Numbered from the stretch's first letter, positions 41,070 to 50,405 are shown. The stretch: DNA of 64,000 nt from an uncultured Eubacteriales bacterium (GCA_905207235.1 CAJLKN010000003.1:1-64000); one strand, 5' to 3'. Numbers and translations are program-made. Notes: a model not told the origin generated them from the letters alone.

Positions 41070-42617
41070 ATGAAAAAAGTATTTAAAATGACAACTTTAT
41101 TGTTGTTTGCACTCATATTGGCTTTTTCTTTTCCAGCTTGCAATAATGTCAAACACAAATACATATTTTCAGGCACAAATTACATAGAACCTTCTTTTTC
41201 CTCGGCGGGCTCGCCTCAACAGGGTATATTGTTTGATCTTGAATACGGAGAGTTTTACATAAATACAACGGATATCCATCTCGGCGACACAATAGTGGAC
41301 AGCCATTTGAATTTACTCAATTTTTTGAAAAATAACGGGCTGAACATAAGGCAACTTAAATACCTGGTATCGGACTATCAATGCAGTTTTGGAGACAGTA
41401 AATACAATACTGTCTATCTGGACATAAATTCCCCCAATGACTATAAAACAATAATTGCTTATTTACAGGCAATATGGGGAGAATACACAAACTACGGTTA
41501 TTTATATGCACTTTCTGACGCCATTGCCGAAAAACTCGGGTGGATGACGGACGACGTCGTAAACATGACCCAGTCTGACATTAATGCCTTTTTTAAAAGT
41601 AACGCAGACATGCTCAACCTCGACTATCTTCGTATGACGACGACTTATTCCACAGCGGAAGAGGTTAAATTCTGCAAGGCGTTGAGCAAGCAACTTTTAG
41701 AAAAAATTGATTGGCAAAGCCTGTTATCGCTGAACATTGACGAGCAACTTCGCGTTTTTTATCAATTAATCGATGACTATGCACGGCAAATTAATACGGA
41801 TTTTACGCGAAGCGACTATCGTTTTGCCTACTATGGTTCGAATATACCTTTGAAAATAATGCTGACAAACGTTGAGTTGCAGCTGGAAAACGGATATGTT
41901 GACAGTGCGACTGGTAACGCGGATTTTTGGAAAGATTGCAGGACGATTATTTCAACGACAACAACGATAGATAATGAAGTAAATGCATCCCTGAAAAAGT
42001 TCGGGCTGTATGACACGGCGGAGTTGGTAACAATAAAATTGTATTCCGCCGAAACAGCGCAAAAAGTATGCGGTAGCCGCATTTACAACGCCTACTTCGA
42101 TGATAGTAAAACAGTCTGTGCTACCACTTTGATGGGATATCTTCACGAGTATTATCATTTTATAGAACACAGGCTCAATCCTATGCTCGGCACTTCTTGG
42201 CAATCGCAGGCATTTTGCGAATTGGGGCGGGCTTATTCTTATTTTTCACAACAAATAATTTCTTCTGTATTTGAAGATCAAAGGTGGAGCGAGCTGTTTA
42301 AACAATACTTCGGGCACGAATATCAGGGCACTATGGATGATTATTTTCTTGTGTATGACATGTACTGTTACACAGCGGGAGAATACATTCTCGATTACAA
42401 TTCAGGTCGCAATCCGATAAATTCTTTTACTTATTACCTTTTAAAAACTTACGGCGAAGATAATGCTATCGATATGTTGCTGTTTCCCGAAAAAACAACT
42501 CTTCTTACAGGAAAAAACTGGGGTGCGCTGTACGATGACTGGTACACACAGCTATGCGACAGGTTTGAAAACTTTTATATACCCGACTGGATTTATGAAA
42601 TGATGAAACTTCCTTAA
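41070..42617 (+). CDS. Lipoprotein with gluzincin-like zinc-protease motif
   Basis: 515 residues. Lipoprotein signal: MKKVFKMTTLLLFALILAFS then FPAC with the lipobox Cys at 24. Around residue 355-365 there is HEYYHFIEH (an HExxH zinc motif), and some 30 residues later FCELGRAYSYF could supply the Glu ligand. The remaining sequence is not recognised. SD AAGGAG precedes the ATG. Likely a surface-anchored metallopeptidase or a descendant; no partner gene is obvious. Confidence 0.75.
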   Translation: MKKVFKMTTLLLFALILAFSFPACNNVKHKYIFSGTNYIEPSFSSAGSPQQGILFDLEYGEFYINTTDIHLGDTIVDSHLNLLNFLKNNGLNIRQLKYLVSDYQCSFGDSKYNTVYLDINSPNDYKTIIAYLQAIWGEYTNYGYLYALSDAIAEKLGWMTDDVVNMTQSDINAFFKSNADMLNLDYLRMTTTYSTAEEVKFCKALSKQLLEKIDWQSLLSLNIDEQLRVFYQLIDDYARQINTDFTRSDYRFAYYGSNIPLKIMLTNVELQLENGYVDSATGNADFWKDCRTIISTTTTIDNEVNASLKKFGLYDTAELVTIKLYSAETAQKVCGSRIYNAYFDDSKTVCATTLMGYLHEYYHFIEHRLNPMLGTSWQSQAFCELGRAYSYFSQQIISSVFEDQRWSELFKQYFGHEYQGTMDDYFLVYDMYCYTAGEYILDYNSGRNPINSFTYYLLKTYGEDNAIDMLLFPEKTTLLTGKNWGALYDDWYTQLCDRFENFYIPDWIYEMMKLP

Positions 42618-42716
42618 TAACCGCGATTATAATTATTTTTACCACTAAAAACCGTGCCGATTTGTATTTGCAAATTTATATTTGCAAATATTAAAAAATT
42701 AAAGTAAAATATAATT

Positions 42717-43295
42717 ATGGCGCGTGCAAAATTTAATTTTAAAAATAAAAATTACAAAATTATAAGACCGAAAAGCAAGGCTTACATAATATACAATTTA
42801 ATAAAATTTCTTGTGTTTGCAGGTTTAATATGTCTTTTCGCCTTAGGATTATCAGCCGAAAAGCCTTTCTCAACGGGCGAAATAGATAAAATAGTGCAAT
42901 TCAGTTTTGTAGTTCTGGTCATGATGTTTATTCTCATGCTCATCGTCTTGCAAATGTGCGAGCTTATAAGTTACAAAATAATTATCGGCGACGACTTTTT
43001 AACTGTTTCGACCGAACGCGACTTTCTTTTGCTCAGACAAAAGGATGTTAAAGTAAATTATTCGGGTATAAAAGAGCTGCAATATAAAAAAATGCTGCGC
43101 CCGGAACTTATCTTTAACGGAATGATGTTCTTTTCGGCTATATATATAACGCGGGAAGGCTGCAAAAAAGAGGAATACATTTCCACTGTGTGGTTCAGCG
43201 AAAATCAAATAAAATCAATCATGCAAAATATTTCTGTCAATGCGGAAAAGACAAACAACTTCCCCTGCCTGATTTTGCCTGACGATATCAAATAA
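42717..43295 (+). CDS. Small membrane protein E (intact paralogue of the RHS-linked family)
   Basis: 192 residues. Two helices (IIYNLIKFLVFAGLICLFAL and FSFVVLVMMFILMLIVLQMC) then a beta-rich tail with VNYSGIKELQYKKMLRPELI, EEYISTVWFSENQIKSIMQN. It aligns along its length with the broken gene A at 29070-29629 (IIYxLIK, YKII, NYSGIK-LQY-K, EEYI-T-WFS--QI). No RHS remnant is next to it. Function unknown; an orphan immunity-like protein is one possibility. Confidence 0.75.
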   Translation: MARAKFNFKNKNYKIIRPKSKAYIIYNLIKFLVFAGLICLFALGLSAEKPFSTGEIDKIVQFSFVVLVMMFILMLIVLQMCELISYKIIIGDDFLTVSTERDFLLLRQKDVKVNYSGIKELQYKKMLRPELIFNGMMFFSAIYITREGCKKEEYISTVWFSENQIKSIMQNISVNAEKTNNFPCLILPDDIK

Positions 43296-43302
43296 TTTTA
43301 CA

Positions 43303-43328
43303 TTGCCCGGCATATATATGGGGTTGAA
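43303..43328. repeat. GCATATATGC palindromic motif, copy 3 (degenerate)
   Basis: ATTGCCCGGCATATATATGG then GGTTGAAT. Confidence 0.45.
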
Positions 43329-43508
43329 TTGACTTTTTAACTTCAAAAAGAAAATATAAAAAAATGCAAAAAATGTGCAATCTGATTTGCAGAAGGGGTC
43401 AAATCCAGTGAAAACAATTAATTTTCAAATAAGCAAGCGGATAAAACATTACAATAAATCAAAGCAAATTTTATAATTTCATACAGATAAAATGTTCATT
43501 GACAGTAA

Positions 43509-43579
43509 AAAGGCGGCAATAAGCCGCCTTTTATAATAATAAAAAAAGCCGCAAATGATATCAGTCATATGCGGCTTTA
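43509..43579. terminator. Two terminator hairpins between convergent genes
   Basis: AAAAGGCGGC-AATAA-GCCGCCTTTT (43509-43533) and AAAGCCGCAAATGA ... TCATATGCGGCTTT (43546-43579). They separate gene E from the SLOG gene. Confidence 0.75.
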
Positions 43580-43613
43580 AATTTTTAGTTTTTTTTATTA
43601 GCAATAAATATTT

Positions 43614-44060
43614 TTAAATGTACATTATTTCTTTTCCGCAGCTTTCGGCATAGCGCACGGTATAAGCCGTGCCGCCCTTTCTTCCGCGAAAGTACGCGAT
43701 GAGCATGTCGCAATTATCAACCATATATCTGTTGCGCGCATACATGCATCCAGGATAATATTCCTGCGAAAGGACTATTATTTCGTCGCAGCCTTTAAGA
43801 ACTTCTTCGTAAATTTTTTTGTCGCATGCATTCAGCGTGTCCTTCTGACCGTAAAAGGGAACGCAGGCAATGAGTTTTATTTTATACTTTTTTTTGAACT
43901 CTATGACAGTCTGGGCGGCGGCGAGGTCGAAGCCCTTCGCCATGCCGTTGTAAAAAGTGTCGGCGCCGTGCCACACTATTGCGCTTTCAACCGCGCGGGC
44001 GAGCGAATTTCTTTCGCTGTATAAATCGAAATTTCTGTGCCCCGTGAACGCGCAATCCAT
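43614..44060 (-). CDS. SLOG-family (DUF1273-like) nucleotide-binding protein
   Basis: 148 residues: MDCAFTGHRNFDLYSE, FYNGMAKGFDLAAAQTVIEF, LIACVPFYGQ, DEIIVLSQEYYPGCMYARNR and YMVDNCDMLIAYFRGRKGGT. This is the Rossmann-like SLOG fold of the YpsA/DUF1273 type, thought to bind nucleotides; cellular role unknown. Single gene upstream-adjacent to, and likely cotranscribed with, rsmG by strand (45-base gap). Confidence 0.85.
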   Translation of the reverse strand: MDCAFTGHRNFDLYSERNSLARAVESAIVWHGADTFYNGMAKGFDLAAAQTVIEFKKKYKIKLIACVPFYGQKDTLNACDKKIYEEVLKGCDEIIVLSQEYYPGCMYARNRYMVDNCDMLIAYFRGRKGGTAYTVRYAESCGKEIMYI

Positions 44061-44105
44061 AAAAATCTCCTTGAAATAAAATGCTTTTTGCTTATATAAA
44101 TGTAA

Positions 44106-44786
44106 TTATACAATAGGTTTTTTTCTCTCCAGACCGCGACCCCTCGGATATTTTTCAGGCACGTGCGCGACCTTATTTATGACGATTACAGAGCGTTTTT
44201 CTCCGTTTAAAGAAAATTTATCCGCGACCGAAATCTGACCGCCGAGAATTTTTATTGCTTTTTCCGCTTCTTTGAGTTCTTCGTCGCAATCGCCTTTATA
44301 TGCTATAAATTTTCCGCCGATTTTTACGAATGGCAGGCAATATTCGCACAGAGTATTCATTCTCGCCACCGCCCTCGCGGTGCACACGTCGAATTTTTCC
44401 CTCATGGCCTCGTCCCGAGCGCCCTCTTCGGCCCTTATGTTTTTAACTTCCACGCCGTCCAGACCGAGCGCGCTTGCGGCAGCTTTGAGGTATTCGCACT
44501 TTTTTCCCGTGCTCTCGATGAGCGTGAAATTGAGATCTTTCCTTACAATCTTCAAAGGAAGGGAGGGAAAACCTCCGCCCGAACCCACTTCGCACACTCT
44601 CGCGCCCTCGGGAAAATATTTTTCACCAACTACGCTGTCGATAAAGTGCTTGACATATACGTCTTCCCTGTCCGTTATCGAGGTGAGATTATACCTTTTG
44701 TTATATTCGGTGAGCAAAAGATATAGCTTTTCGAACTCGCCGCTGAACTTTTCCCTTACCAAAGAGCTGTAAAAAAGTGTATCCAT
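44106..44786 (-). CDS. rsmG: 16S rRNA (guanine-N7)-methyltransferase RsmG
   Basis: 226 residues. N-terminal helix LLTEYNKRYNLTSITDREDV, then YVKHFIDSVVG, the SAM-binding CEVGSGGGFPSLPLKI and FDVCTARAVARMNTLCEYCL then FVKIGGKFIAYKG. Methylates G527 of 16S rRNA. In many Firmicutes rsmG sits close to parAB and the origin, as here. Confidence 0.95.
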   Translation of the reverse strand: MDTLFYSSLVREKFSGEFEKLYLLLTEYNKRYNLTSITDREDVYVKHFIDSVVGEKYFPEGARVCEVGSGGGFPSLPLKIVRKDLNFTLIESTGKKCEYLKAAASALGLDGVEVKNIRAEEGARDEAMREKFDVCTARAVARMNTLCEYCLPFVKIGGKFIAYKGDCDEELKEAEKAIKILGGQISVADKFSLNGEKRSVIVINKVAHVPEKYPRGRGLERKKPIV

Positions 44787-45354
44787 ACAAAAAGCATTAT
44801 AACATTTCCCCGCATAAATATCAACATTCTGCGCGCGTCAGCTCAAAATATAAAAGTCAAAATGCTTTAAATCTTACTTATCGACAACTTTTTTCTTTTA
44901 TCTGTCTGTAACTTTTAATATAATTTAATAAAAAGTCAGAAATTTACCGCATTTTTTCCTTAAATTCTCGTTTTAGAGCCGCTTTTTTGCCGTCTTGAAT
45001 TGTAAATAATGTTATAAACATATCAACAATTCTTTGTGCATAACTTTATTTTTCGTTTTTTTTGTATTTTTTCCGACTTTATTTTTAAAAAAGTTAAATT
45101 GTTTTATCAACTTATCAACAATTTTTCAACACTTTTTCTGACAATCTCATAACTTTCATTAAGCCGCTGAAACGCTTGATTTTTGTTGCTTTTTTATTGT
45201 TTTTTTGATATTATATTACTGTCGTTCAAAGCGCGGATTATTTATCAACAATTCAACCGTGCCTATTAATAATTATACTATCAATCTTTCAATAAAATAA
45301 AAATAATAATCAAAGGAAAGGACGAAAAAAAAGTCCCGACTTAAAGGAGCGTAT
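44787..45354. other. Candidate oriC between rsmG and dnaN
   Basis: 568 bases, strongly AT-rich, between divergent genes. DnaA-box-like 9-mers: TTATCGACA (44878), TTATAAACA (45012), TGTGCATAA (45035, complement of the consensus TTATGCACA), TTATCAACT (45104), TTATCAACA (45112) and TTATCAACA (45242), plus long T-runs that could form the unwinding element. Gene orientation switches here. dnaA itself is not adjacent. Confidence 0.65.
45186..45214 (+). promoter_or_regulatory. Probable dnaN promoter
   Basis: TTGCTT (45186-45191), 17 bases, TATTAT (45209-45214). Confidence 0.45.
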
Positions 45355-46464
45355 ATGAAACTCGTTTGCGAAGGCATCAACTTATCCGACGCCGTCTTGA
45401 AGGTAGTCAAGGCATGCGCTGCAAAGACAACCGTTCAGATAATGGAATGCATAAAACTTTCCGCTAAAAACGACAGTCTCACGCTGACTGCCACCGACGG
45501 GGAAATTTCCATTCAGAAAAAGATCAAGGCGGAAATTTACGAAGAGGGAGACATATGCGTTCCCGGCAGATATTTTGCGGACTTTATCAAAAAGCTCGAG
45601 GGCGTGCAGATAATGCTGTGCGTGGAAAATAGCAGAATGGAGATAACCTATGCCGACAGCCAGACCTTCATGCAGGTGCTTTCTGCCGACGATTTCCCCA
45701 AGGTTGACGTAGATATCGACGAAAATTCGGTAGTTTTAGAGACGGATACTTTAAAGAGGCTTATTTCTTCCACGTCGTTCTGCTGCGCGGCCGACGATTC
45801 TCGCCCCATTCTTAAAGGTTGCCAGATGGTTGTATCCGACGGTCAGATGTGCGTTACCGCGCTCGACGGTTTCCGCCTTGCCACAGCTTACGGCAAAGTG
45901 GTTTCTTCCACCGTGCCACAGCTTGAAATAATCTGCCCCGCCAGGACGCTCAACGAAATAGAAAAAATGTTGCCTTCGGGCGAGGGAAACACCGAGCTTA
46001 AAATTCAGAAGGGCTTAATTCTCGTCTGCGTCGACGATACCGTTCTTACTTCCAGACTTTACAACGGCGACTTTATTAAGAAGGAAAACATCATACCTAA
46101 GAGTTTCATAACAACCGTAACTGTTGACAGGAACGCGCTCAAAGCCTCCATCGAAAGGGCGGCAATTCTCGTAAGAAACGATAAAAACAGCCTCATAATT
46201 TTCGATATTTCCTCGGGAAAAGTGGAAATCACTTCAAATTCCGAGATAGGCAACGTGCAGGAGCCCGTAAAAGCCGAAACCGAGGGCAAAGATTTAAAGA
46301 TTGCCATGAACTCAAAGTTCATAATCGACGCGATAAACGCGCTCGCCGAGGACAGGATAGTAATTTCTTTCAACAACAACGTTCAGCCCTTCATCTGCCA
46401 GAACGAGAACGATAAAGACAGTTTATATTTAATTTTACCCGTAAGGACAAGCAATATCGCTTGA
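45355..46464 (+). CDS. dnaN: DNA polymerase III beta sliding clamp
   Basis: 369 residues, usual length. Three clamp domains; characteristic stretches MKLVCEGINLSDAVLKVVKA, AADDSRPILKGCQMVVSDGQ, ALDGFRLATAYGKV, IICPARTLNEIEKML and the C-terminal LILPVRTSNIA. SD AAAGGAG. Normally the second gene after dnaA; here it is the first gene right of the origin region. Confidence 0.97.
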   Translation: MKLVCEGINLSDAVLKVVKACAAKTTVQIMECIKLSAKNDSLTLTATDGEISIQKKIKAEIYEEGDICVPGRYFADFIKKLEGVQIMLCVENSRMEITYADSQTFMQVLSADDFPKVDVDIDENSVVLETDTLKRLISSTSFCCAADDSRPILKGCQMVVSDGQMCVTALDGFRLATAYGKVVSSTVPQLEIICPARTLNEIEKMLPSGEGNTELKIQKGLILVCVDDTVLTSRLYNGDFIKKENIIPKSFITTVTVDRNALKASIERAAILVRNDKNSLIIFDISSGKVEITSNSEIGNVQEPVKAETEGKDLKIAMNSKFIIDAINALAEDRIVISFNNNVQPFICQNENDKDSLYLILPVRTSNIA

Positions 46465-46489
46465 CATAAAATATACTGAAAATTATAAT
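46461..46489 (+). promoter_or_regulatory. Promoter of rpmH-rnpA
   Basis: TTGACA overlapping the dnaN stop, 17 bases, TATAAT: consensus. Confidence 0.85.
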
Positions 46490-46586
46490 GATATAGTGTC
46501 GTTTTATGTTGCGGCGCTCAAAAACAGCTTAAAAGTATAAAACAAATTAATTTTGAAATTATAAAAAAACACGGAGAAAAAACAAA

Positions 46587-46721
46587 ATGAAAAGAACTTA
46601 TCAACCCAAAAAGAGACAGAGAAGCAAGGTTCACGGCTTCAGAAAGAGAATGGCTACGACCGCAGGCAGAAAGGTTTTGAAGAGAAGAAGAAACAAGGGT
46701 CGCAAGAAGATCAGCGCGTAA
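46587..46721 (+). CDS. rpmH: 50S ribosomal protein L34
   Basis: 44 residues: MKRTYQPKKRQRSKVHGFRK then RMATTAGRKVLKRRRNKGRK and KISA. Full-length bL34 with the invariant KRTYQP start and KVLxxRRxKGRxxLSA-type end. SD CGGAG 12 bases before the ATG. Upstream of rnpA as in nearly all bacteria. Confidence 0.97.
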   Translation: MKRTYQPKKRQRSKVHGFRKRMATTAGRKVLKRRRNKGRKKISA

Positions 46722-46736
46722 AACCTTTAACGCCGT

Positions 46737-47060
46737 ATGCGTTATTTGAGATTAAAGAAAAACACCGATTTCAGAAAACTTTTCAAGAGGGGAAAAAGAG
46801 TATTTTCCCCTCGCCTTACACTACTTTACTCTCCCGCGGGCAAGCAGACTATGGGCATAGCCCTGACAAAAAAACACGGCAAAGCCGTGCAGCGCAACCG
46901 CATAAAGAGGGTGATACGCGCGGCGTACGATAAAAACGTAGTCATGCTGAACGGCAGTTACAGCGTAATAGTCATGCCGAAGGCGGGGGAAGAACTCACC
47001 TTCGCGCAGGCTGAAAAGTGCCTTATAAGTTGTTTCAGAAGGATTAACGGCGGGCAATGA
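46737..47060 (+). CDS. rnpA: Ribonuclease P protein component
   Basis: 107 residues: LRLKKNTDFRKLFKRGKRVF at the start and the RNR motif in GKAVQRNRIKRVIRAAY. Binds RNase P RNA for tRNA 5' maturation. Stop overlaps yidD by four bases. Confidence 0.96.
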   Translation: MRYLRLKKNTDFRKLFKRGKRVFSPRLTLLYSPAGKQTMGIALTKKHGKAVQRNRIKRVIRAAYDKNVVMLNGSYSVIVMPKAGEELTFAQAEKCLISCFRRINGGQ

Positions 47061-47344
47061 AAGAAATTGTTCAGGCTTTCAAATGGCTGCGCAGAAATAT
47101 TTTCAGACCGTATATAAAAATGCTACTTATGCGGCTGATAATTCTCTACCAGCGCACGCTTTCGCGGCACACCTGCCTGTACGAGCCGACCTGTTCGGAA
47201 TACACTTTAAGGTGCCTGAATAATCTCGGCGTAATTGCGGGCATTCTTTTGGGATGCTGGCGCATACTCCGCTGCAATCCCCTTTCAAAGGGCGGATACG
47301 ACCCCGCTCCCGAAAATTATTTTAAGGTAAGATGGGTTTACTGA
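47057..47344 (+). CDS. yidD: Membrane protein insertion efficiency factor YidD
   Basis: 95 residues: LLMRLIILYQRTLSRHTCLY, EPTCSEYTLRCLNNLGVIAG, ILRCNPLSKGGYDPAP. The CxYxPTCSxY and RCNPxxxGGYDPVP motifs are diagnostic. Short amphipathic membrane-associated protein acting near YidC. Confidence 0.96.
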   Translation: MKEIVQAFKWLRRNIFRPYIKMLLMRLIILYQRTLSRHTCLYEPTCSEYTLRCLNNLGVIAGILLGCWRILRCNPLSKGGYDPAPENYFKVRWVY

Positions 47345-47364
47345 TTTAACCCACGGAAATGTAA

Positions 47365-48648
47365 ATGAATTTATTAGCTATTTCACAGGGCGTCCTCGGT
47401 TACGGGGTAAAATACATTCCTTCGATAGAGCTCAACTGGATAGGCGTCATAATACGCTGGCTCATAGAGGGCGTGGGGATAATAGGCGTCGGCATAATTC
47501 TGTTTACGCTCATCCTCAAAACGATAGTCCTTCCGCTCGACATTTATTCTAGAATAAAAAGCAAAAAACAGGCCCTCATCATGGAAAAGATGAGACCTCA
47601 GATGGAAAAACTGCAAAAGCAGTACGCCAACGACAAGCAGATGTACAGCCAGAAGGTCATGGAATTGCAGAAAAAGAGCGGCTATTCCATGTTCGGCGCC
47701 TGCATTCCCATGATAGTTTCGCTGGTGATATTCCTTTTCGTGTTCAACGCGTTCTCTACCTATTCGCAGTATGCCAATCTCGAAAGCTACAACGATATGG
47801 TTACGTCGTACAACAGCGTTGTCGATACCTATGTGCAGAACGAGGAAAACCCCGAAGGCTTTCTTATTCAGACCGAAGCCGACGGACAAGTCGATTATTT
47901 CGTCGATTTTACCGCGTTTGCGGCAGAGTATAACAAAAATAATCAGACGACCCTCACCGAAGAGCAGGTATTCACCGCTCTGATGGAAAAATATACCGAC
48001 GAAAAGGGCACGCTGGTCGCAGACGGAGCAGAAAACAGTCAGGACGCGCAGACGAGAGAAGCCGTTCGCCTGACGCTCGTTTCGTATTATATAGACGGTT
48101 TTGCGGCGCAGAAGGTTGCGCAGGATTATTACGCAAAGATGTCTTCGCCCGAAGGGGACAACTTCCTCTGGGTTAAAAATATCTGGTATCCCGACTCTAT
48201 GCTCAACAGGCAGATACCCGATTTCGCAAAATTCAGCCAGACGGTTACCTCGGCTTCTATAGACGGAAGCTACGAAGAATCCTACAACAAAGTAACCGCG
48301 GCTCTTTCCAAGGAAAAGGAAACTTACAACGGTTATTTCGTACTCATAGTACTGTCGATAGGCGTCATGCTCTTGCAGCAGTTTATAGCTATGCGCACAA
48401 ACAAGTCTGTCAACGAGCTAGGTTCGGTTGACGGCAGCGGCGCGAGAACTATGAAGTGGATGATGATTTTAATGCCCGTCATGTACGGTATATTCGCGTT
48501 CATGTATTCGTCGGCATTCTCCATCTACATGATAACCAACACGACTTATTCGATAATAACCACGCTCATAATCAACAAGGCGATGAACGTGTGGTTCGCA
48601 AAGAAGGAAGAGGCTTCGGAAATAAACAGAATGGCGCACAAAAAATAA
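47365..48648 (+). CDS. yidC: Membrane protein insertase YidC
   Basis: 427 residues. The insertase core starts at WLIEGVGIIGVGIILFTLIL, with KTIVLPLDIYSRIKSKKQAL, the coiled MRPQMEKLQKQYAND and the transmembrane segments after SGYSMFGACIPMIVSLVIFL. A large extracytoplasmic insertion of about 140 residues (140-300, acidic, MTSYNSVVDTYVQNEENPEG and onward) separates helices 2 and 3, longer than in B. subtilis. Last helices FVLIVLSIGVMLLQQFIAMR and MKWMMILMPVMYGIFAFMYS. Confidence 0.95.
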   Translation: MNLLAISQGVLGYGVKYIPSIELNWIGVIIRWLIEGVGIIGVGIILFTLILKTIVLPLDIYSRIKSKKQALIMEKMRPQMEKLQKQYANDKQMYSQKVMELQKKSGYSMFGACIPMIVSLVIFLFVFNAFSTYSQYANLESYNDMVTSYNSVVDTYVQNEENPEGFLIQTEADGQVDYFVDFTAFAAEYNKNNQTTLTEEQVFTALMEKYTDEKGTLVADGAENSQDAQTREAVRLTLVSYYIDGFAAQKVAQDYYAKMSSPEGDNFLWVKNIWYPDSMLNRQIPDFAKFSQTVTSASIDGSYEESYNKVTAALSKEKETYNGYFVLIVLSIGVMLLQQFIAMRTNKSVNELGSVDGSGARTMKWMMILMPVMYGIFAFMYSSAFSIYMITNTTYSIITTLIINKAMNVWFAKKEEASEINRMAHKK

Positions 48649-48730
48649 AGCGCTTTGAATATGCGCGTCAGGAAATCAATGCGCGCGTTATGGCGGCGAT
48701 CAGCCGTTAATGGTGTAAAAAGGAGATTTT

Positions 48731-49582
48731 ATGGACAACAAAGACGTTTTCACCGGCAAGACGGTGGAAGAGGCGGTTGAAGCAGGGCTTGCCGCCCTCG
48801 GCATAACCCGCGAAGAGGCAGACATCAAGGTAATCGAAGAGGGAAAGAAAAAGATTTTCGGCGGGGTTAAAGCAAAAGTTATCGTAACCAAGCGCGCATC
48901 CGACGGCGAGCGCGCGGCAGCTTTTATCGACGGACTGTTCGATATACTCAAAATCAACGCATTTGCCGAAGTAAAAACAGACGACGAAAAGATTGAAATC
49001 AACGTTCAGACGGCAAATTCAAATCAGGTTATAGGTCATCACGGCGAAGTGCTCGACGCCATTCAGACGATTGCGGGCGCAGTTGCAAACATAGGCAACG
49101 AAGAATACAAAAAAGTAGTCGTCGACTGCGAAAATTACAGGGAGAGCCGCAAAAACACTCTCACCTCGCTCGCAGAAAAACTTGCCAAGAAGGCGGTTGA
49201 AAAGGGCAGAAAGGTCAAGCTCGAGCCCATGAACCCCTACGAAAGAAGAATTATCCATTCGGCTCTCGCCGAAAATACAGAAGTCAGGACGGCTTCCGAA
49301 GGCGAAGAACCCAACAGATACGTAGTAATCATCCCCAACAATCTCAAGCCCTTCGAGCGTCGTCCCCGCGGAGATAAGAACTTCCGCGACAGAAAGGAAG
49401 GCGGTCGCTTCAACGGCGAACGCCGCGGCAACAGAGAAAGAGGCGGAAGGGGCGATCGTTCCTCCGCTCCCCGTCAGGCGCGCCCCGCAAGAGCCAAAAA
49501 GGAAATCCGTTTCGGCACGTTCCTCGGCAACAGCGGCGCAGGAAAGGCTCAGACCGAAGAAAAGAGCGAAGGCGAAGAATAA
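48731..49582 (+). CDS. jag: RNA-binding protein Jag (KhpB)
   Basis: 283 residues. Jag_N (VFTGKTVEEAVEAGLAALGI), KH domain (SNQVIGHHGEVLDAIQTIAG), R3H domain (EPMNPYERRIIHSALAEN) and a tail of about 75 residues rich in Arg, Gly and Asn (RFNGERRGNRERGGRGDRSS). Binds RNA together with KhpA and influences cell elongation and division in Gram-positives. The RG-rich tail is an extension over many homologues. Confidence 0.94.
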   Translation: MDNKDVFTGKTVEEAVEAGLAALGITREEADIKVIEEGKKKIFGGVKAKVIVTKRASDGERAAAFIDGLFDILKINAFAEVKTDDEKIEINVQTANSNQVIGHHGEVLDAIQTIAGAVANIGNEEYKKVVVDCENYRESRKNTLTSLAEKLAKKAVEKGRKVKLEPMNPYERRIIHSALAENTEVRTASEGEEPNRYVVIIPNNLKPFERRPRGDKNFRDRKEGGRFNGERRGNRERGGRGDRSSAPRQARPARAKKEIRFGTFLGNSGAGKAQTEEKSEGEE

Positions 49583-49731
49583 TCTGTCCGCACCGCAGCC
49601 GCGGCTTACAGCTCAAAATGCGCGCGCACAGCGCGCTTTATAAACTGTCAGCGCGTCAGCTTGAAAAAATAATAAATTCAGAGCGCGGCGAAACTAAAAA
49701 TATCAATAGCGGAAAATAAAAAAATTCAGAA

Positions 49732-49757
49732 GAGAGACTTTGACAGTCTCTCTTTTC
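49732..49757 (+). terminator. Terminator of jag operon
   Basis: AGAGAGACT-TTGAC-AGTCTCTCT followed by TTTT. Confidence 0.8.
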
Positions 49758-49831
49758 TATTTACGCCTTATTTTCGCGAAATTTTAAGTGTAGTATTATA
49801 TTTATTATTTTCGCAGGTCAAAGCGCCGTGG

Positions 49832-49853
49832 TTGTGGCATATTATGCCGTCAA
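49832..49853. repeat. GCATATATGC palindromic motif, copy 4
   Basis: TTGTGGCATATTATGCCGTC then AA; palindrome with TTG(A)...GGCATA-TATGCC...TCAA. Confidence 0.6.
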
Positions 49854-49895
49854 TAGCCATATTTTTAAAAAGCGTACAGAATTATAAAAAGTGCA

Positions 49896-49921
49896 TTGAA
49901 TGCGGCATATTGCCCGCCGAA
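49896..49921. repeat. GCATATATGC palindromic motif, copy 5 (degenerate)
   Basis: TTGAATGCGGCATATTGCCC then GCCGAA. Confidence 0.45.
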
Positions 49922-50326
49922 TGTGCTTTTTTAAATAGCGATATTCAAATCTTTGCCGCCTTGCAAATTATTGCCTTCCGCGGCTGCGCGCAAGGCAAGT
50001 ATAAAATTTTTCCGTAAGAAAAATCAGACGATATTTCTGCGGCAGAAAGGTGGCGGGCGCATATCTTTGCGTTCGGGGTACAATAATAATATCGTATAGT
50101 TTTTTAAGATAAATTTTTTCTACAAAAATAAAAATTCAAGCGACTTTTAACGTCAAGCGCGTAGGATATTTTTTCTTGATGAAAAGACATTTTATGTCAA
50201 TCGGCGGGCAAAAGTCAACATATACCAATGTCGTTAAATTAAACTTTAAAAAACTGCGATTTTCGGGCTAAAATAAACAATATTCTGTCGAAAAATCACA
50301 AATTTCTAAAAAAATAGCGAAAATGG

Positions 50327-50355
50327 TTGCAAATTTATTGCTATTTCTTTATACT
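50327..50355 (+). promoter_or_regulatory. Promoter of the small XRE gene
   Basis: TTGCAA, 17 bases, TATACT. Confidence 0.65.
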
Positions 50356-50405
50356 AAATCACAAGTAGGGATGGGCTACTAATATTTAAATTTACGGAGC
50401 GTATT

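Larger units (their letters stand above)
49583..50405. other. Spacer with terminator and two palindromic motif copies
   Basis: No gene I would defend. A jag terminator (49732-49757), motif copies at 49832 and 49896, and the promoter of the small XRE gene are the recognisable parts. Confidence 0.5.

Noticed and set aside
49832..50017. 61-residue plus-strand frame downstream of jag
   Set aside because: Begins inside a palindromic motif copy, no SD, mixed composition.
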